Source of the DNA: Actinomycetes bacterium | GTDB lineage: Bacteria; Actinomycetota; Acidimicrobiia; IMCC26256; JANYLB01 | Direction of reading: 5' to 3' | Length of the DNA stretch: 64,000 nt | Assembly (NCBI GenBank): GCA_025363815.1 | Contig: JANYLB010000052.1 | Span: forward strand, 42,020-106,019 | Shown here: positions 60,579-64,000 of the stretch, piece after piece | How positions within the stretch are numbered: position 1 is the stretch's first letter | Layout: each line of letters starts with the position of its first letter | The notes under the pieces: generated by a model | Databases searched by the model: none | Seen by the model: only the letters and a program-made list of their open reading frames with translations | What the model was told of the DNA's origin: nothing | Program-made: the position numbers and the translations under genes

Positions 60579-60932
60579 ATGACCCGGAAGGCAAACCGAC
60601 CGGAAGAGCTCTGGATCCACGCGACCTTCCAACAGCTCGCTGATCTACGGGAGTGGATCCGGTCACGAATGAAGCGCCGCCACGCCGATTCCATCTCGGG
60701 CTGGCTGCTCTCGCTCGGCACCGCCGAACCCGTCCAACCGCACAAGCGGCAGCTCGCGTTCTTCCGAAAGATCCTCGACCATTACGGACCGCCGCGCCCC
60801 GCAATCGGCGAGAGGCAGTCCCCGTCCGAATCCCCGTCTGAATCCCCGTCCGAACCGGCGCCACCAGACGATGACTCTGAGGCTCCGGCCGAAGAGTTCT
60901 CAAAGCCCTCTGGCCGGCTTCGCCCCGCCTGA
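60579..60932 (+). CDS. Small hypothetical protein, first of two tandem paralogs
   Basis: A 117-residue protein. Residues ~14-73 form a compact Trp/Arg-rich domain (QQLADLREWIRSRMKRRHAD, then ISGWLLSLG and RQLAFFRKI...YGPPR) shared with the next gene: 59 residues align without gaps, 23 identical. The C-terminus is a low-complexity acidic tail with three SPSE(S/P) repeats. GAGGAGG lies 3 bases before the ATG. Not recognised; possibly nucleic-acid binding from its basic helix. Confidence 0.6.
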   Translation: MTRKANRPEELWIHATFQQLADLREWIRSRMKRRHADSISGWLLSLGTAEPVQPHKRQLAFFRKILDHYGPPRPAIGERQSPSESPSESPSEPAPPDDDSEAPAEEFSKPSGRLRPA

Positions 60933-61026
60933 CTCCGGGGCCGACCCGCCTCGATATCGCTCAGGGCTACAGATCTCCTCCACATCGCGCCGATGAACCC
61001 TTGAAGGGCCCCCCGACGAGGATGCG

Positions 61027-61269
61027 ATGCGAACTCGAGGCCGCCACATAGAACACGACTGGGCCGATGCGTCTCTGGACCAGATCGCCGATCTGCATGT
61101 CTGGCTGTACCAACGCCTCCCGAACCGCGACGCCGATGCCGTGGCCGGCTGGATCTTGACCTGCAGCGGGAGCGAGCGGCCCCGCCTGGCCCGCCGCCGG
61201 CTCCAGGCGTTCCGCGGGATCGTCGAGGGCTTCGGGCCGCCCCGCAAGATCACCACTCAGGATCTCTAG
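61027..61269 (+). CDS. Small hypothetical protein, second of two tandem paralogs
   Basis: An 80-residue protein essentially consisting of the same domain as its neighbour (DQIADLHVWLYQRLPNRDAD, AGWILT, RRLQAFRGI...FGPPR) without the acidic tail. The start is chosen at ATG 61027 with GAGG five bases upstream; ATG 61022 hits a stop quickly. The pair probably arose by tandem duplication and is followed by a terminator, so it forms a discrete unit. Function unknown. Confidence 0.6.
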   Translation: MRTRGRHIEHDWADASLDQIADLHVWLYQRLPNRDADAVAGWILTCSGSERPRLARRRLQAFRGIVEGFGPPRKITTQDL

Positions 61270-61585
61270 AAAACCTCGGACTATTCGACCCTTTAGTCCG
61301 TTTCTGGTTTCTCGGATTTCGGGGAACAGTGGAAACCGCTAGGTCCGACCAGTAGCCGCGGGCGGCCCTGCGAACAACGCCCGCACCGGTGCCGAACTTT
61401 CGGGAGCATCTCTATCGGGTGTTGAGTTCGAACCCCGACGCCCGCCGAACCCGATCTTTCCCTCCCCCGAACCGACCGCCCATAATCCTCGTTATGTTAA
61501 CTAAGCCCCCCACACCAGATTCCGGGCCATGACCGGTAGAGAACGCCCCCGGAGACCACGGATCCTCTGTGTGGTCGGGCGCGCC
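61270..61585. other. 316-base convergent intergenic region
   Basis: Contains the terminator at 61277-61312 and, near 61482-61508, the only AT-rich patch of the region (CATAATCCTCGTTATGTTAACTAAG overall, with GTTAAC palindromic core). No gene seen. The patch could be a protein-binding site or part of the kinase gene's termination region. Confidence 0.4.
61277..61312 (+). terminator. Rho-independent terminator of the small-paralog unit
   Basis: CGGACTA (61277-61283) and TAGTCCG (61294-61300) form a 7-bp stem with a 10-base loop, followed by the T-rich TTTCTGGTTTCT. It starts 8 bases after the stop of the second paralog. Confidence 0.6.
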
Positions 61586-63142
61586 TCAGCGGGGCCGGGA
61601 TCGCCGATTGAGGCGGCGGAAGATGCTCTTGGTCTTGTCGTAGAGCTCGAGGAACTCGGCGTACATGGCGTCATAGACAGGCTGGGGAACGGCGTTGGGA
61701 CGATGCGTCGCCAAGATCTCAACCCTGCCGTCGATCTGGTCGACCGTCAGGTCTCCGAGCGCTACTCCCGCGAGCAGCGCCGCGCCCCGGACGTTGGCTA
61801 GCACCGGATCGGCGGCCTGGAGAATCGTCCGGTCGAGCACATCGGCGTGGATCTGGCACCAGAGGTCGGAGCGGGCCCCCCCACCGATGAGCGTGATCGG
61901 ATCGAGCCGCCGTCCGACAAAGCGTTCGACCGTCTCCAACAGCCAGCGAGTGTTGAACGCGACACCCTCATAGACCGAGCGCACAAGGTCTTCGCGTTGG
62001 GTCTGGAGAGACAGGTTCACGAATGACGCCCGAATCGTCGCGTCGTCCACTGGGGTCCGCTCACCGCTGAGCCACGGTGTGAACATGACCCCGCGGCTCC
62101 CCGGCGGCACCGAGGCGGCGAGCGCTTCGGTCGCCTCGAGACTCCCCCCACCGAGCCCGAGGTTCTCCTCGAGAAAGCTCAGGCACACCCCGGCAGTCTC
62201 GTGCTCGTCGGCCACGAGGTACCGGCCGGGGATCGCCGACGGCAGGGAACAGATGTTGCGGAACAGGTCGGTCTTCTTGAACGGAACGTGACACGTTATC
62301 CACGACGACGTTCCTATGTAGAGGTGCGTGGCGAAGTCGGCGACGGCTCCCGAACCAACGGCCGCAGAGTGGACGTCGCCGGTCGCGGTCACCACCGCCA
62401 CGCTCGCCGGCAACCCGAGCTCTGTCGCGAGCTCCGGGCGTATCGTTCCCACCACCGATGCCGAGGGCACCAGGTCGGGCATGTGTCGCCGTTCGATCTC
62501 GGCCATGGCCAGCAGCCCGTCGTCGTAAGCGACGTTGCGCACGTCGCGGTTGTCGGTGACCCAGTGGGTCGCGATCGAGTCGTAGCTCGCCACGAACCGG
62601 CCGGTGAACCGCTGATTCAGCCAGTCGACGGGCTCCAGGAACTTATGCGTCGCCGCGTAGACCTCTGGCCGTTCCCGTTTGATGAACAAGATGTGCGCGA
62701 TCGGGTCCTTGCCCGCCTGGCCGGGCACACCAGCGGTGGCCCTGATCCACTTCCGAGCCTTCAACAACCCGTAGCCCGCCGCGCCGGGGGTGCCCTTGGT
62801 GATACGGCGGACTTCTCGGCTCCCTCGCGTGTCCATCCAGATCACCGCATTCATGAGCGGGGTGCCGTCACGGTCGACGGCGACAGTCCCCGACCATTGA
62901 CCGGTGCAGGCAATTGCGACGATTTGCTCGACCGGAACCAGCCCACGCGCGAGCAGTCGCTTCGCCGCGGTCGTGATCGCGCCCCACCAGTCGTCAGGTC
63001 GCTGCTCCGCCCCTCCCCCATCGAGCAAGAGCAACTCCACCGGCTCGAACTCGGAGCCGGCAACCTGACCCTCGACGCTAACCAGCGCGACCTTCGGACC
63101 ACCGGTGCCGAGATCGACAGCCAGTACGTATCTATCGCTCAT
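61586..63142 (-). CDS. FGGY-family carbohydrate kinase
   Basis: A 518-residue sugar kinase of the xylulokinase/glycerokinase family. ATP-site phosphate loop AVDLGTGGPKVALV at the N-terminus, IACTGQWSGTVAVD and AVIWMDTRGSREV, a GDVHSAAVGSG phosphate 2 motif and a C-terminal LIGGGARSDLWCQI adenosine motif are visible. Substrate not obvious; xylulose, glycerol or another polyol are options. ATG 63142 lies 10 bases after gcvP with GAGAGAG as ribosome-binding sequence. Confidence 0.82.
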   Translation of the reverse strand: MSDRYVLAVDLGTGGPKVALVSVEGQVAGSEFEPVELLLLDGGGAEQRPDDWWGAITTAAKRLLARGLVPVEQIVAIACTGQWSGTVAVDRDGTPLMNAVIWMDTRGSREVRRITKGTPGAAGYGLLKARKWIRATAGVPGQAGKDPIAHILFIKRERPEVYAATHKFLEPVDWLNQRFTGRFVASYDSIATHWVTDNRDVRNVAYDDGLLAMAEIERRHMPDLVPSASVVGTIRPELATELGLPASVAVVTATGDVHSAAVGSGAVADFATHLYIGTSSWITCHVPFKKTDLFRNICSLPSAIPGRYLVADEHETAGVCLSFLEENLGLGGGSLEATEALAASVPPGSRGVMFTPWLSGERTPVDDATIRASFVNLSLQTQREDLVRSVYEGVAFNTRWLLETVERFVGRRLDPITLIGGGARSDLWCQIHADVLDRTILQAADPVLANVRGAALLAGVALGDLTVDQIDGRVEILATHRPNAVPQPVYDAMYAEFLELYDKTKSIFRRLNRRSRPR

Positions 63143-63152
63143 CAAGCTCTCT

Positions 63153-64000
63153 CTACTCGGTGTCTTGATAGGCCTCTATCGGAGGGCACGAGCACATCAC
63201 GTTGCGGTCACCGTAGGCCCCGTCGATGCGGCTCACCGGCGGCCAGTACTTCGCGCCGCGCAGCGCAGCGATCGGGTACGCGGCCAGCTCACGCGGGTAC
63301 GGACGCGACCAATCGTCGGCAACGACGTCTTCCGCCGGGTGCGGTGCGCCTCGCAAGGGACTCGCGTCGGCAGCCCACTCCCCCGTCTCGACCCTGCGTA
63401 TCTCGCCCCGTATGGCGATCATCGCGTCGCAGAACCGATCCAGCTCGGCGAGTGACTCCGACTCCGTCGGTTCAATCATCAGCGTGCCGGGCACAGGAAA
63501 CGACATCGTGGGCGCGTGGAAGCCGTAGTCGATGAGCCGCTTGGCGACGTCGTCGACCGTCACTCCGGTCGCGGCGGTGATCGCCCGCAGATCGAGGATG
63601 CACTCGTGCGCGACCATTGCATTGCGGCCGGTGTACAGCACTGGAAAGTGCGGCGCGAGGCGCTTCGCGACGTAATTTGCGTGCAGCAACGCCGCGATCG
63701 TCGCCTCGGTCAGGCCAACCGCGCCCATGAGCGCGATGTAGACCCAGGAGATAGGCAGGATCCCCGCTGAACCCCACGGCGCCGCCGCGATGGCGCCGAT
63801 GCCGGTGTCCGGTCCCGCTTCGGGGACCAGTCCGTGACTCGGAAGGAATGGAGCGAGGTGACTGCGCACCGCCACCGGACCGATCCCCGGTCCCCCGCCA
63901 CCATGGGGGATGCAGAACGTCTTGTGGAGGTTCAAGTGAGACACATCGGCGCCGAACTTGCCTGGCTTGGCCAAGCCAACGAGCGCATTCAAGTTCGCGC
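63153..64000 (-). CDS. gcvP: Glycine dehydrogenase (decarboxylating), C-terminal part
   Basis: The last ~282 residues of the P-protein of the glycine cleavage system; the gene continues beyond the right edge. It includes the PLP-binding Lys in [19 protein letters not shown], then [20 protein letters not shown] and the ending [17 protein letters not shown] typical of GcvP. The enzyme decarboxylates glycine and passes the aminomethyl group to the H-protein. It is upstream of, and probably co-transcribed with, the FGGY kinase. Confidence 0.92.
   Translation of the reverse strand, partial: ANLNALVGLAKPGKFGADVSHLNLHKTFCIPHGGGGPGIGPVAVRSHLAPFLPSHGLVPEAGPDTGIGAIAAAPWGSAGILPISWVYIALMGAVGLTEATIAALLHANYVAKRLAPHFPVLYTGRNAMVAHECILDLRAITAATGVTVDDVAKRLIDYGFHAPTMSFPVPGTLMIEPTESESLAELDRFCDAMIAIRGEIRRVETGEWAADASPLRGAPHPAEDVVADDWSRPYPRELAAYPIAALRGAKYWPPVSRIDGAYGDRNVMCSCPPIEAYQDTE

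Noticed and set aside
62201..63535. 444-codon plus-strand frame antisense to the FGGY kinase and gcvP
   Set aside because: Spans two well-supported minus-strand genes and their junction; no domain recognisable.
1..64000. tRNA genes, CRISPR arrays, insertion sequences, prophage
   Set aside because: None of the characteristic cloverleaf, direct-repeat/spacer, transposase or phage structural patterns was seen; the holin-X-like gene at 33140 is a chromosomal actinobacterial family.

Overview
This window is a gene-dense, high-GC chromosomal segment of an actinobacterium, most likely class Acidimicrobiia or a near relative. It has the complete Pup-proteasome locus (mpa, dop, pup, prcB, prcA, pafA, pafB, pafC), a fused two-domain FO synthase for coenzyme F420, DUF4193 and DUF3866 proteins, and a pentose-phosphate cluster beside ctaB. 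Many starts are GTG and neighbouring genes often overlap by 4 bases. No tRNA, rRNA, insertion sequence or CRISPR array is visible. The taxonomic placement is inferred from gene content.

Layout. 1-8146: lipid and heme genes: acyl-CoA dehydrogenase fragment, SCP2-like protein, polyprenyl diphosphate synthase, ABC exporter, ctaB with a ResA-like thioredoxin, a small Cpn10-like protein, an SDR, a TIGR03084-type protein and a Cys-rich protein. 8239-12069: glcDEF glycolate oxidase operon plus a small helical protein. 12100-16659 (minus): cofGH, adenosine-kinase-type PfkB and a LOG-family protein in one overlapping operon. 16719-23062: pentose phosphate genes tkt, tal, zwf and pgl on the minus strand, interrupted by an oppositely oriented methyltransferase/mismatch uracil glycosylase fusion. 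23169-27908 (minus): GT2, nagA, lutA, lutB, lutC. 27947-33893: CoA ligases, DacB and three tiny membrane proteins. 33919-35881: a ttuB-ttuA-trmI set for tRNA T-loop modification. 35936-48755: MarP-like protease, ferredoxin, Pup-proteasome genes and signal peptidase I. 48788-55162: GDPD, Zn-ribbon protein, TatA/TatC, Ski2-like helicase and a lipid-kinase-like protein. 55228-61269: a double-length ThyX-like protein, a structured intergenic element, DUF4193, Lnt, GNAT and two tandem paralogous small proteins. 61586-64000 (minus): FGGY kinase and the C-terminal part of gcvP.

Gene expression. Many genes without a Shine-Dalgarno sequence have a TANNNT hexamer (often TAGGCT, TAGCCT or TAACCT) 6-10 bases before the start codon. 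This is the arrangement expected for leaderless mRNAs and helps fix several starts (ctaB, the Cpn10-like gene, zwf, dop, prcB, pafA, DUF3866). The same logic suggests an AUC or AUU start for glcD, two mini-ORFs that abut or overlap the starts of cofGH and pafB, and a bidirectional promoter at 27914-27920.

Most interesting points: the TtuB/TtuA/TrmI cluster; the tandem ThyX-like protein whose two halves keep complementary parts of the active-site motif; the methyltransferase-MUG fusion inside the pentose phosphate cluster; the structured element at 57008-57098; and the unrecognised 59-residue family duplicated at 60579-61269, preceded by a 12-bp inverted repeat around its -10.
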